A DNA stretch of 62,468 nt. Source: an uncultured Verrucomicrobiota bacterium. Lineage in GTDB: Bacteria > Verrucomicrobiota > Verrucomicrobiia > Opitutales > Seribacteraceae. The notes under the pieces were generated by a model. That model was given only the letters and a program-made list of their open reading frames with translations. It was not told where the DNA came from and ran no database searches. The translations under genes were made by a program, and so were the position numbers. Location: contig CACMBV010000013.1 of NCBI GenBank assembly GCA_902612125.1, forward strand, positions 1 through 62,468, written 5' to 3'. This document shows, in pieces, positions 1 to 8,913 of this stretch; the stretch's first letter is position 1; the number at the start of each line of letters is the position of its first letter.

Positions 1-1
1 G

Positions 2-2476
2 GCGGAAGTGGCCGACGCGGTGGCCAAGGGCTCCGTCACCCGTTCAATGCTCGGACGGGATGTGCTCGCCGACCTCAACCGCACGATAAGCTCCGATATG
101 CTCTCCCGCTCGCTTCAGCAAAAGATCGATGCACCGGTCTCCGCCTCACGATTTGATCCGGCTCTAATCGACTACCTCGCCCCCCTGCTTGAACCCAAAG
201 CGACGGATAAACTCTCCGACCGCACGGTGATGCAGGGGGATAGCCTTGTTCTTCTTGCCCCCCCCGCCAGTGGACGCAACCTCAGCTACCAATGGAAAAA
301 AGACGGGGTGTCCTTATTAGGTAAAAACTCGGCCCAGTTGGTAATTCCAGAATTGAATGCCTCCCGTGACTCCGGCACCTACACGGTCATCGTGTCCAAC
401 GACTTCGGCAGCTTTTCCCAGTCGTTTTACCTGCGGGTCTCTGAATTGGCCGCCACCTCGGTGGTTGCGTCTGTTCAACATGCCCTGCTGATCGACCGGA
501 AAGGCCGGCTTCATGGATTTGGCGAGAATAAATATGGACAGATCGGAACCAAGATTGCGGCCACTGCCACCCCCCTCCAAATCCTCGAAGATCCCGTCGA
601 CCGCGTGGCCACCGGATCTGAGAGTACCCTCTTTACCAAGAAAGCCGGTGGGGTTTGGGGACTGGGTAACCTTGCTTATCTTCACGGCCAAACCAGAGAA
701 CCGGTCTTGGTCCTGGACGAACCGGTCCAAGGTCTGGCAGTCGGCCACCTGAATCATTTTATCATCAAACAGGACGGATCCCTTTGGGCCTTTGGAGAGG
801 GAAACTTTGGTAGACTGGGAGACGGTAACACCACCAACCGAGCCTCCCTCGTTAAGGTGATGGATGGAAATATTACCCAGGTTGTAGCTTACTGGGGGCA
901 TGTTGCGGTGGTCAAGGAAGACGGTTCCCTCTGGACTTTTGGAGCAAACAGCCGGGGACAAATTGGCAATGGAACCACGGAAAATCAGTTAATTCCCTTT
1001 CGCGTGGAAACTAGTGATGTCCTTCAGGTTGCGGTTGGTGTTTCATTCACTGCTTATGTCAAACGGGACGGCTCCTTGTGGTTCTGCGGCTATGCGGAGA
1101 ATGGTATTTTTGATCAAACCGATCTCCTGACGCCTGAAAAGGTGGTGGATCGAGGGGTTCGACAGGTGGCAACCGGCAGAAATCATATTCTATACCTGGA
1201 TGAAAACGGATCGGTCTGGGGAGTGGGTCAGAACTACCATGGACAATTGGGAGCGCCGGTCGGTTTTTTCAAACAACCCTTCAAAATGATCGAGTCTGGG
1301 GTCGCACAAGTGGTCGCCGGTCATTATTTTTCCATGATTCGAATGTTGGACGGACAGGTTCTTTCCTACGGATCAAATTCTCATGGGCAGTTGGGAACGG
1401 CTGGTCCCGAACCCTTTGCCATCGGCGGGGTTGAGGTGCCCAAGTTGAAAGTATTGGATGCCGAGGCCAGTGAGAAATCCTCCTATTTTGTGGATCAGGC
1501 AGGGAATCTCTGGTCGGCCGGGGATGAAGACGGAGAGGAGGGCAGGCTGGGTAACGGTACTGATGGAGCCAGCAGTTCACTCGCACGGGTGGTTGAGGGG
1601 GGAGTGACATCTGTCCGTTCGACCTTTTCCCATGTTCTATTCACCAAAACGGACGGTTCCCTTTGGGGGTTTGGCGAAGGGCAATCCGGTACCCTCGGGC
1701 GTGGCACCGACAGTGACTCGGACCTGCCGGTCAAGATCCATGCCGGCCGGGTGCGATCTTTCTCCGCCGGAAACCAGCATTCCGCCTTTGTGCTGGAGGA
1801 TGGCTCTCTTTGGACCATGGGGGTTGACTGGCATGGTCAACGGGGGGACGGAAATGCAAGTTACTCGAGATTTCCCCAATTGGTGGTGGAAGGAAATGTC
1901 AGTACGGTCGCTTCCGCAGAGGCACATTCCCTGTTTATCAAGAAGGATGGATCCGTCTGGGCAATGGGTCGGAATAATAAAGGGCAATTGGGCACCGGGA
2001 ATTATACAAACCAGAAAAGCCCGATCAAAATAATGGAAGCCAATGCTTCGGCCGTGACCTGCGGGGCTGATTTTTCCTTTGTATTGATGCAGGATGGTTC
2101 CCTGTTTGCGTTCGGGAACAATGAGAATTTTCGTATCGGCTTGCCAGATAAGATAAATTACCGTATTCCCACAAAGGTCCTTTCAAGCGGCGTAATGGCA
2201 GTGGCTGGGGGGATTTCCCATAGCCTGATTCTCATGACCGACGGCTCCCTTTTGGGAACCGGTCGGAACGCGGACTACCGGATGGGCCTGTACAGGGAAG
2301 GCGACTTCAAACTAATACCTATTGCGGAATCCGGAGTGGTGGGTATTTCGGCGGGGGACAAGCACTCCATTTATTGGAAAGCCGACGGCACGGCATACCT
2401 GCTTGGTCGGGATGATCTTGGGCAGTTGGGCCTGGGGCGCATCCTTAAGTCCAGTTCACCCATCGAAGTGAAATGA
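2..2476 (+). CDS. RCC1-repeat double beta-propeller protein (5' partial)
   Basis: The reading frame is open from base 2, and its first residues (AEVADAV) align with residues about 138-144 of the downstream paralogue, so the true start and signal peptide lie left of the window. What remains starts with a short helical linker, then an Ig-like domain (GRNLSYQWKKDG ... SGTYTVIVSNDFG), then 14 RCC1-type repeats with the recurring core DGSLWxFG. Fourteen repeats would make two seven-bladed propellers. RCC1 propellers are protein-interaction scaffolds; in secreted bacterial proteins their ligand is generally unknown. The stop lies 4 bp before the paralogue, so the two are probably co-transcribed. 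This copy is visibly richer in GC than its neighbour, suggesting an old duplication or separate histories. The architecture is clear; the function is unknown. Confidence 0.85.
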   Translation, partial: AEVADAVAKGSVTRSMLGRDVLADLNRTISSDMLSRSLQQKIDAPVSASRFDPALIDYLAPLLEPKATDKLSDRTVMQGDSLVLLAPPASGRNLSYQWKKDGVSLLGKNSAQLVIPELNASRDSGTYTVIVSNDFGSFSQSFYLRVSELAATSVVASVQHALLIDRKGRLHGFGENKYGQIGTKIAATATPLQILEDPVDRVATGSESTLFTKKAGGVWGLGNLAYLHGQTREPVLVLDEPVQGLAVGHLNHFIIKQDGSLWAFGEGNFGRLGDGNTTNRASLVKVMDGNITQVVAYWGHVAVVKEDGSLWTFGANSRGQIGNGTTENQLIPFRVETSDVLQVAVGVSFTAYVKRDGSLWFCGYAENGIFDQTDLLTPEKVVDRGVRQVATGRNHILYLDENGSVWGVGQNYHGQLGAPVGFFKQPFKMIESGVAQVVAGHYFSMIRMLDGQVLSYGSNSHGQLGTAGPEPFAIGGVEVPKLKVLDAEASEKSSYFVDQAGNLWSAGDEDGEEGRLGNGTDGASSSLARVVEGGVTSVRSTFSHVLFTKTDGSLWGFGEGQSGTLGRGTDSDSDLPVKIHAGRVRSFSAGNQHSAFVLEDGSLWTMGVDWHGQRGDGNASYSRFPQLVVEGNVSTVASAEAHSLFIKKDGSVWAMGRNNKGQLGTGNYTNQKSPIKIMEANASAVTCGADFSFVLMQDGSLFAFGNNENFRIGLPDKINYRIPTKVLSSGVMAVAGGISHSLILMTDGSLLGTGRNADYRMGLYREGDFKLIPIAESGVVGISAGDKHSIYWKADGTAYLLGRDDLGQLGLGRILKSSSPIEVK

Positions 2477-2480
2477 TAGT

Positions 2481-5315
2481 ATGAAAGAACTTTTGATAGT
2501 TATTGGCATCTGTAAATTTCTTTTTTCAACTTGGCTGCTGGGCACGTCCATTCCCTTTGCCGGTAAAATTTCCAAGGACGGGATCAACCTGGACGGCCAA
2601 ATCAAGTTTTTCTTTCAAATTCATGACGGCCAGGGAAAAACCCTGTGGAAGAGTGGAAAACATGCGGAGGATTTGGTTACCGTGACGGTCAGGGGAGGCC
2701 GTTATATCGTTCAACTTGGCGGGCCCGGGATGGAAAAGATCGACGGGCAACTGTTTCTGGATCACGACCAGCTCTATCTTAATTTACGGGTGGATCTGGG
2801 GGACGGCCAGGGCCTGCAGACCCTGGGGCCGGATGAACGGATCACCTCGGTTCCGCACGCCCTGGCCGCCGACTGGGCTGCCAAGGCAAGGAGGGCGGAA
2901 GTGGCCGAGGCGGTGGCGGATGGAGCCATATCCAAATCAATGCTTAAGGATTCGCTGCAGCGTGAATTGGATGCTCCCATTTCCGCTTCCCGTCTAGATA
3001 CGGTAATGAAAGCTTACCTTGCTCCAATGCTTGCACCCGTGCCTACAAGTGAGGTGGCAGACTACCAGCTCCTGAAGAATACTGATTTCACCCTTTCGGG
3101 TCCGGAAGTCAGGGGTCGAAATCTTTTTTATCAATGGTATCGAAACGGGCAAAAAGTAGAGGGTGCAACAGGAAAAAACCTTGAATTTAAAAATCTTTCC
3201 ATTGATCGCGACCAGGGAACATATGAAGTTGTTGTAGCGAATGATTTTGGTGAGTTCAGGCAAACCCTTCAACTTAATATTTTTGAGATTGGAGCTTCTG
3301 CAATTGAAGCAGGACATAACCATAGCCTTTACATCGACCAGGAGGGTTATCTACATGGATTTGGAAGAAATTCATCCGGGCAGTTGGGAGGCCCTGCTTA
3401 TTACCATTCTTCCCCCAAACTAGTTTTTGACCAACCAGTCGTGACCGCTGCGGCTGGTTCCAATAGTAGCTTATTTGTGACCCGGACGGGAGAACTTTGG
3501 GGAGTTGGGAATATCGCCCATTTTCACGGAATTACCAGCAATCCGATAAAAATTCTTGATGACTCGGTCAGAGATATTGCCGTGGGAAACAATTGTCATT
3601 ACATTATCAGAGGAGACAAATCCCTCTGGGCATTTGGTGAGAATTCCAAAGGGCAACTTGGGGATGGTACCAATACCGATCGTTCGCAGTTGGTCAGGAT
3701 CTTTGATGGAGGGGTCAAACAGATCGCTGCTTATAATGAGCATGCGGCTGTCGTGAAGGAGGATGGTTCCCTCTGGACATTTGGAAATGGGTTGAATGGG
3801 CAACTTGGCAATGGGAAAAAGTCTGAGTTTGAATCCGTTCCTTTTCAGCTTGAACAATCCGGAGTTGTACAGGCTGCGGTGGGTGCCCGAACCACCTTGT
3901 ATGTTAAAGCGGATGGTTCGCTCTGGGCAACGGGAGCGAACTGGTTTACTTCATTCGGTCCTATCGGACATCCCTTGAGTCCAATCAAAATTGTTAATTC
4001 CGGGGTGCGCAAGGTGGTGGCTGGGTATGATTTCTTCCTCTATCTTGATGAGAATGGATCGGTATGGGGAAGAGGCGGGAATATTGAGCTTCAACTTGGA
4101 TTTGATTCCAGTAATTGGTCAGTCCATTCAAAATTCATCCTTTCCGGTGCTGAGGAGATTGAGACTGGCAGTAGTTTTTCTTTTGTCAGGTTGAAGGACG
4201 GAAGAATGCTGACTATAGGTAATAATAATTGGGGGCAGTTAGGAGATGGCAAGATTGTCCAAACCCAAGTACCTGTGAAAATTCCCGGGATTCAAGTAAA
4301 AGCAGCTGCGGCCAATACCAATGGCAGTTACCTAGTAGATAAGCAAGGTTCGCTATGGTCTTTTGGAATTGCTGATTGGGGAGATTTGGGGAACGGGTTG
4401 AAACGATCATCCTTACCTCAGAGGGTGGTTGAAAACAGGGTCATTTCGGTTTCATCTATAAATAAAACGGTTTTATTCCAAGAGGAGAATGGCTCCCTGC
4501 TTGGCTTCGGCAGTGGAAATTATGGTAAGTTGGGGAATAATTCAACCACCAGCCAGAACAGTCCAAATTTGGTTGGTAGCAACCAAGTGATTTCATCCGC
4601 TGCGGGTGGAGATCACGGAGCAATGGTGCTCGAAGATGGCTCACTTTGGACTTTTGGAAGAAATAATTACGGGCAATTGGGAGACGGAAATAAGACCGAC
4701 CGGTTGTCTCCAGTTAAAATTGTGGATCAAAATGTCAGCCAAGTTGCAACCGGCTGGAATCATACCCTTTTCCTCATGAATGACGGGTCAGTCTGGGGAA
4801 TGGGGAGAAATAATGATGGACAGTTGGGAGATGATAACCAAAGTGATCAGCTTGTACCCAAAAGAATCATTGCTTCCGGTGGGAAATGGATATCCGCTGG
4901 TCATCTATATTCTTTTGTTGGAATGACGGATGGTTCTCTTCTTGGATTTGGAAACGGACACGATTTTCGTCTGGGGTATCCAAGCATGTGGATTCAAAGA
5001 TCACCCGTTGTGATTTTTGAAAGCGGAGTTAAGCATGCGGTTGGAGCCAGTACTCACAGTCTTTTTCTGATGGAAGATGGATCACTTTGGGCGGCCGGAC
5101 AAAATACTTATGGCAAGGTGGGAGCGGGATCAATTGATCAGAAAATGAAGCTTACCAAGATCGTAAATTCCGGGGTAGCGGGGATGGCAGCGGGAAACAA
5201 TCATTCGATTTATTGGACAGATTCAGGAGATTGTTTTCTCTTTGGGAGCAACCAAGCTGGCCAATTAGGAACTGGTGGAATGATCCAGTCTTCGGAGCCC
5301 ATCCTCGTAAAGTAA
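2481..5315 (+). CDS. Secreted RCC1-repeat double beta-propeller protein
   Basis: This complete 944-residue paralogue of the preceding gene begins 4 bp after its stop. Residues 1 to about 24 look like a signal peptide (hydrophobic run IVIGICKFLFSTWLLG). Residues about 25-140 form an N-terminal domain beginning IPFAGKISKDGINLDGQ, of a kind seen at the start of secreted Verrucomicrobia proteins. Residues about 195-265 are Ig-like (QWYRNGQ ... DQGTYEVVVANDFG). Residues about 275-944 hold 14 RCC1 repeats, each with a DGSLWxxG-like strand, consistent with two seven-bladed propellers in tandem. There are no catalytic motifs. A role in adhesion or binding at the cell surface is inferred from the secretion signal and domain types. 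Confidence 0.88.
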   Translation: MKELLIVIGICKFLFSTWLLGTSIPFAGKISKDGINLDGQIKFFFQIHDGQGKTLWKSGKHAEDLVTVTVRGGRYIVQLGGPGMEKIDGQLFLDHDQLYLNLRVDLGDGQGLQTLGPDERITSVPHALAADWAAKARRAEVAEAVADGAISKSMLKDSLQRELDAPISASRLDTVMKAYLAPMLAPVPTSEVADYQLLKNTDFTLSGPEVRGRNLFYQWYRNGQKVEGATGKNLEFKNLSIDRDQGTYEVVVANDFGEFRQTLQLNIFEIGASAIEAGHNHSLYIDQEGYLHGFGRNSSGQLGGPAYYHSSPKLVFDQPVVTAAAGSNSSLFVTRTGELWGVGNIAHFHGITSNPIKILDDSVRDIAVGNNCHYIIRGDKSLWAFGENSKGQLGDGTNTDRSQLVRIFDGGVKQIAAYNEHAAVVKEDGSLWTFGNGLNGQLGNGKKSEFESVPFQLEQSGVVQAAVGARTTLYVKADGSLWATGANWFTSFGPIGHPLSPIKIVNSGVRKVVAGYDFFLYLDENGSVWGRGGNIELQLGFDSSNWSVHSKFILSGAEEIETGSSFSFVRLKDGRMLTIGNNNWGQLGDGKIVQTQVPVKIPGIQVKAAAANTNGSYLVDKQGSLWSFGIADWGDLGNGLKRSSLPQRVVENRVISVSSINKTVLFQEENGSLLGFGSGNYGKLGNNSTTSQNSPNLVGSNQVISSAAGGDHGAMVLEDGSLWTFGRNNYGQLGDGNKTDRLSPVKIVDQNVSQVATGWNHTLFLMNDGSVWGMGRNNDGQLGDDNQSDQLVPKRIIASGGKWISAGHLYSFVGMTDGSLLGFGNGHDFRLGYPSMWIQRSPVVIFESGVKHAVGASTHSLFLMEDGSLWAAGQNTYGKVGAGSIDQKMKLTKIVNSGVAGMAAGNNHSIYWTDSGDCFLFGSNQAGQLGTGGMIQSSEPILVK

Positions 5316-5659
5316 GCAACTATTCCTGTAAATTTTTTCGTTTCCTTCCAAGTCTCCGTTTGACGGGCATGATTTGAAGAAGTAAAATTAAAGAGTTCAA
5401 ATTCTAGGCAGTCATAACAAGAGAAAACCGCCATTACCGTACCGCCTCCCTTCTGCAAAGATTCAAAAGGTGACTTTACGATCTACCCCAAGACTTCATT
5501 TACCCTTTTAATAATGGAAGAACCGAGTTTATTTATAGCAAATAGGTCGGAGGTTTTACATTCTAAGAGGGAAATCTTTTCGAAAGTTCATTTTTTCAAA
5601 TAATCTCCTCTGCTGAAATACTTTTCTAACCATAAATAAGCTATAATGAAAAAATAACG
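5316..5659. other. Intergenic stretch without a recognisable gene
   Basis: This is AT-rich sequence between the plus-strand RCC1 gene and the end of the minus-strand glycosyltransferase gene. Short frames here have no family resemblance. There is a short direct repeat (ACCGCC, twice) near 5430-5445, but no convincing terminator hairpin. Confidence 0.5.
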
Positions 5660-6322
5660 TCAACCCATTTCTTTTAATTTAAGCTTTGCAACACCTTTGG
5701 TTCGGTTCTGCCAAGAAATCGGAATTACTTTCCAATTATAACCACGCACGATGGCTTTAAGGGGAATTTCAACAGTGAGGTTGAAATGAGGAGAAATTAA
5801 TGGTTTACAACCATCAATAACTTCACGACGGTACATTTTAAATGCGTTTGTTACATCATTGCATTTTATTTTAAATGCATAACTAATCATTATATTAACA
5901 ACCCGATTAGCGAGTAGTTTTAGCCTTGGATAATTAACCAGCTTACTACCTTTTATAAAACGGCTTCCAAATGCACACTCTGAACCATCTAACAACACTT
6001 GCCAATATTGTATAAGATCTTCGGGAGAATCGGATCTATCTGCCATCATGATGGCAACAGCATCCCCAGTAAAGTTGTCTAAGCCAAGACGAATTGCCCT
6101 GCCAAATCCGTTCTCATTTTCATTTTTCAAGTAATGAAGAGACGAAAAGGCTTCCTGTAATTTTTGGGTTACATCTTTTGTGTTGTCTGTACTACCGTCA
6201 TCTATGAGCAAAATTTCGTAAATTATTTTATGCTTATTGAGTGTATTAGAAATTTCAGAGATGCAATCATGCAAATTCTCTGCTTCGTTTCGAGCAGGGA
6301 TAACTACAGATAATTTATTCAG
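5660..6322 (-). CDS. Family 2 glycosyltransferase with no canonical start codon
   Basis: The product has the GT-A fold signature of dolichol-phosphate-mannose-synthase-like transferases: LSVVIPARNEAENL, then LLIDDGSTDNT, the metal-binding region MMADRSD, and a C-terminal WQNRTKG motif. It would transfer a sugar from a nucleotide donor to a lipid or glycan acceptor at the inner membrane face. It has no C-terminal membrane anchor. The frame upstream of the conserved N-terminus contains no ATG, GTG or TTG back to a stop about 100 bp away. I place the start at a CTG (6322) that falls where related proteins have Met before NKLSVVIP; the first safe TTG (6274) would cut off the first conserved strand. 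The frame overlaps the end of the upstream epimerase in the -1 frame (see findings). The family is certain; the start is not. Confidence 0.8.
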   Translation of the reverse strand: MNKLSVVIPARNEAENLHDCISEISNTLNKHKIIYEILLIDDGSTDNTKDVTQKLQEAFSSLHYLKNENENGFGRAIRLGLDNFTGDAVAIMMADRSDSPEDLIQYWQVLLDGSECAFGSRFIKGSKLVNYPRLKLLANRVVNIMISYAFKIKCNDVTNAFKMYRREVIDGCKPLISPHFNLTVEIPLKAIVRGYNWKVIPISWQNRTKGVAKLKLKEMG

Positions 6323-6342
6323 TTGATTAATAGGGCTAAAAT

Positions 6343-7401
6343 TTAGGATACTTGGCTTAGCCAGTTTGAGTTTTTTTCTGCAAAAATAGCGATTTCTTCC
6401 AATATTTCTTCAATCTTGGTTTGAACATGCCAATTCCATTCATCGTGAGCGGTATTAGTATCCATTACAATCCATGGGGCGTCCATGGGGCGGTCTTTTT
6501 GTGAAGATAAGACTTCATTTTTTCCGAATCTTTTTTCGCACCAATCATTAAGTTCAGATAGAGACAGTGAATTTTCAAGACCTCCTCCTAAATTTATAAT
6601 CTTGGACGCTATGGGGTTTGGTTTAGTGATTTGCAAATAAAGTAAGGATGATAAGTCCCTTGGGTGGAATGCGTCGCGAACTTGATATCCTTTACCTTCA
6701 AATCCAATGTATTTGAGAGGTTTCTTTTCTTTAAAAGAGTGAATCCAATATGAAAAAATTCCCTGATCTGCCTTTCCAAATTGTCCAGCACCAGCTAAAA
6801 CGCCGCACCGGTTTATCCAAACAGGAAATTCGTAATGATATGAATATTCCAAAATCAGTTGTTCGGATGCAAGTTTAGATGCTCCATACAAGGAGATTGG
6901 TGAAGTAGTAGCAAACCTCTCTGAAATTCCAATTTTTGACAAACCCTGAATATCGATTTTATCGACTTCATAACGGTTTCCTCTAATTTTAACCGAAATA
7001 CTGGCCAAGTCGTTTGCAGAGTAAACTCGGCTTGTACTTAAAAGGATTAACCCGGCTTTATATTTTCGGCAATATTCCAAAAGATTAATTGTTCCATGTA
7101 GGTTATGCTCCATCAAATGCCTACTCGAAGAATCTCCATCTAATCCAGCAAGCACTGATGGATTTGCAGCACAATCAATGACCCAGTCGGCTTTGGGGAG
7201 GGCATCGATGTCAGATTGGCAGCGTATATCTCCGCGAATGATGGCAATATTCTTTGTTGCTAGGCGAGAAATAGATGTTTCGGATCCTTTTCGGGAAAAA
7301 TTATCAAGCCCAATTATATCCAGATTCTCCATCTGATTTTTAAGATCAAGTGCTACATTGCTCCCCACAAACCCTGCAATTCCTGTTATTAAAATTTTCA
7401 A
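6343..7401 (-). CDS. NAD-dependent epimerase (CDP-paratose 2-epimerase-like)
   Basis: This is an extended short-chain dehydrogenase/reductase of 352 residues acting on a nucleotide sugar. The NAD-binding glycine motif is at the extreme N-terminus (TGIAGFVGSN, residues 6-15). Ser lies in LLSTSRVY and the catalytic Tyr/Lys pair in LYGASK (about residues 172-177). The segment around GVLAGAGQFGKADQG resembles CDP-paratose/tyvelose epimerases (RfbE), which invert C2 of a dideoxyhexose for surface polysaccharide. It is followed by a GT2 gene in the overlapping -1 frame and is divergent from a second epimerase, which suggests a small surface-glycan locus. The exact sugar substrate cannot be read from the sequence. 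Confidence 0.8.
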   Translation of the reverse strand: MKILITGIAGFVGSNVALDLKNQMENLDIIGLDNFSRKGSETSISRLATKNIAIIRGDIRCQSDIDALPKADWVIDCAANPSVLAGLDGDSSSRHLMEHNLHGTINLLEYCRKYKAGLILLSTSRVYSANDLASISVKIRGNRYEVDKIDIQGLSKIGISERFATTSPISLYGASKLASEQLILEYSYHYEFPVWINRCGVLAGAGQFGKADQGIFSYWIHSFKEKKPLKYIGFEGKGYQVRDAFHPRDLSSLLYLQITKPNPIASKIINLGGGLENSLSLSELNDWCEKRFGKNEVLSSQKDRPMDAPWIVMDTNTAHDEWNWHVQTKIEEILEEIAIFAEKNSNWLSQVS

Positions 7402-7668
7402 TTCCAGTGGGTAATGAATTTTACTTAGTAAGAAAGATTTTCACTGTAAATAGCATATCTCTCGTGCGTTAATTCTTACTGAAATTTAATCATTTATTTC
7501 GTAAGCTAGAAACATCACTTTTTCGAATTAGCATCTTTATGTAAAGAAAAAATGCTTCGATTAAATCTGTTTTCATTTTTTAAATATAAGTCAACTGACG
7601 AATTTAAAATCGCCTAGTTATCCTTATCTTTTAGTTATTGCAGAACAAGACAAAATCATCATGTTTAA
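7402..7668. promoter_or_regulatory. AT-rich divergent intergenic region
   Basis: This roughly 265-bp, very AT-rich stretch separates two divergent epimerase genes and must contain promoters for both, but no single -35/-10 pair stands out. No coding potential was seen. Confidence 0.35.
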
Positions 7669-8796
7669 ATGGGCATTAAGATTATTAACCTGTTGGGCAA
7701 GTCGCCGTCAAAAATCGACAAACTGCTTTTTAAACAACACCCATTTGTTTTAATTATTTTGAAGATTCTAGTCACAGGCTCGTCAGGACTCATTGGCTCT
7801 GAAGTGTGTTCATATTTTGCAAATTTTGGAAACAAGATACATGGCTTGGATAATAATCTAAGAAAAGTTTTTTTTGGTCCAGAAGGGGATACCACTCGGA
7901 GACTCAAGGAATTGCAAGATACCCTATCAGATTTCACTCATTATGAAATTGATATTCGTGATCGTTCGAAAGTACTTGATATTATCCGCAACATAAAACC
8001 TGATGCCATTATTCATACTGCAGCACAACCCTCCCATGATAAGGCTGCCTCAATTCCATTTGAAGATTTTGATGTTAATGCTGTAGGGACTCTTAACTTA
8101 TTGGAGGCTGCACGCCAATTTTGTAAGGATTCTCCATTTGTCCATATGTCCACCAACAAGGTGTATGGTGATGGTCCAAACCGAATAAAGTTAAAAGAAT
8201 TAGATAGCAGATGGGACTTTGAAGATCCTGCTTTTATTGATGGAATAGACGAGAGTTTTTCGGTTGATCAGTGTAAACACTCCCTTTTTGGTGCGTCCAA
8301 GTTGGCCTCTGATATTGTGGTGCAGGAATATGGAAGATATTTTGGCATGGCTACATGTTGTCTACGTGGTGGGTGCCTAACGGGACCTTCTCACACAGGT
8401 GTCGAACTACACGGATTTATAAGTTATCTTGTAAAATGTAATCTGATGGGGAAAAATTATAAAATATTTGGCTATAAAGGAAAACAGGTCAGGGATAATA
8501 TTCATTCGGAGGATGTTGCTCAGTTTATAAATCTTTTTGTGCAGTCGCCTAGATCTGGAGAGGTGTACAATTTGGGCGGTGGCAAATTAAATAGCTGTTC
8601 AATTTTAGAAGCTTTTGAAATTTGTGAAAGATTTTCAGGAAAAAGACAAATTTATGAATACTGTGATGAAAATAGAATTGGGGATCACATATGCTATTAC
8701 AGCAATCTATCTAAAATCAAAAATCACTATCCAGAATTTTGCATTAAGAATAACCTAACGGATACAATCAATCAGATTGTAAAAGCCTTAAGTTGA
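7669..8796 (+). CDS. NAD-dependent epimerase/dehydratase (CDP-paratose 2-epimerase-like)
   Basis: This is a second extended-SDR nucleotide-sugar epimerase. The glycine motif TGSSGLIGSE begins at about residue 37, the Ser lies in HMSTNKVYGDG, and the Tyr position of the YxxxK motif reads F in SLFGASK; a Phe here is unusual and would weaken proton transfer unless another residue substitutes. RGGCLTGPSHTGVELHGF and the late YNLGGG motif match the CDP-tyvelose/paratose epimerase group. About 30 residues precede the Rossmann fold; an in-frame TTG at 7759 directly before KILVTG is an alternative start. It is divergent from the 6343-7401 epimerase. The base composition is as low in GC as the rest of this island, suggesting lateral acquisition of the sugar locus. 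Confidence 0.78.
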   Translation: MGIKIINLLGKSPSKIDKLLFKQHPFVLIILKILVTGSSGLIGSEVCSYFANFGNKIHGLDNNLRKVFFGPEGDTTRRLKELQDTLSDFTHYEIDIRDRSKVLDIIRNIKPDAIIHTAAQPSHDKAASIPFEDFDVNAVGTLNLLEAARQFCKDSPFVHMSTNKVYGDGPNRIKLKELDSRWDFEDPAFIDGIDESFSVDQCKHSLFGASKLASDIVVQEYGRYFGMATCCLRGGCLTGPSHTGVELHGFISYLVKCNLMGKNYKIFGYKGKQVRDNIHSEDVAQFINLFVQSPRSGEVYNLGGGKLNSCSILEAFEICERFSGKRQIYEYCDENRIGDHICYYSNLSKIKNHYPEFCIKNNLTDTINQIVKALS

Positions 8797-8913
8797 AGTT
8801 ATAGATTATCAAAGTTAACTTTCGATTTTTGATTGAGTTGCGGGGATAAAACAGAATTTTTACGATTCATTGACCGGTTGACGGATTTTTTTAATTTGAT
8901 TGATTAAACTCAA

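Noticed and set aside
5210-5458. Minus-strand frame overlapping the end of the second RCC1 gene
   Set aside because: It is mostly antisense to a well-supported gene and has no domain signature.
8811-8826. AAAGTTAACTTT palindrome after the second epimerase as a terminator
   Set aside because: AT-only stem with no loop room and a weak T-run; not convincing.
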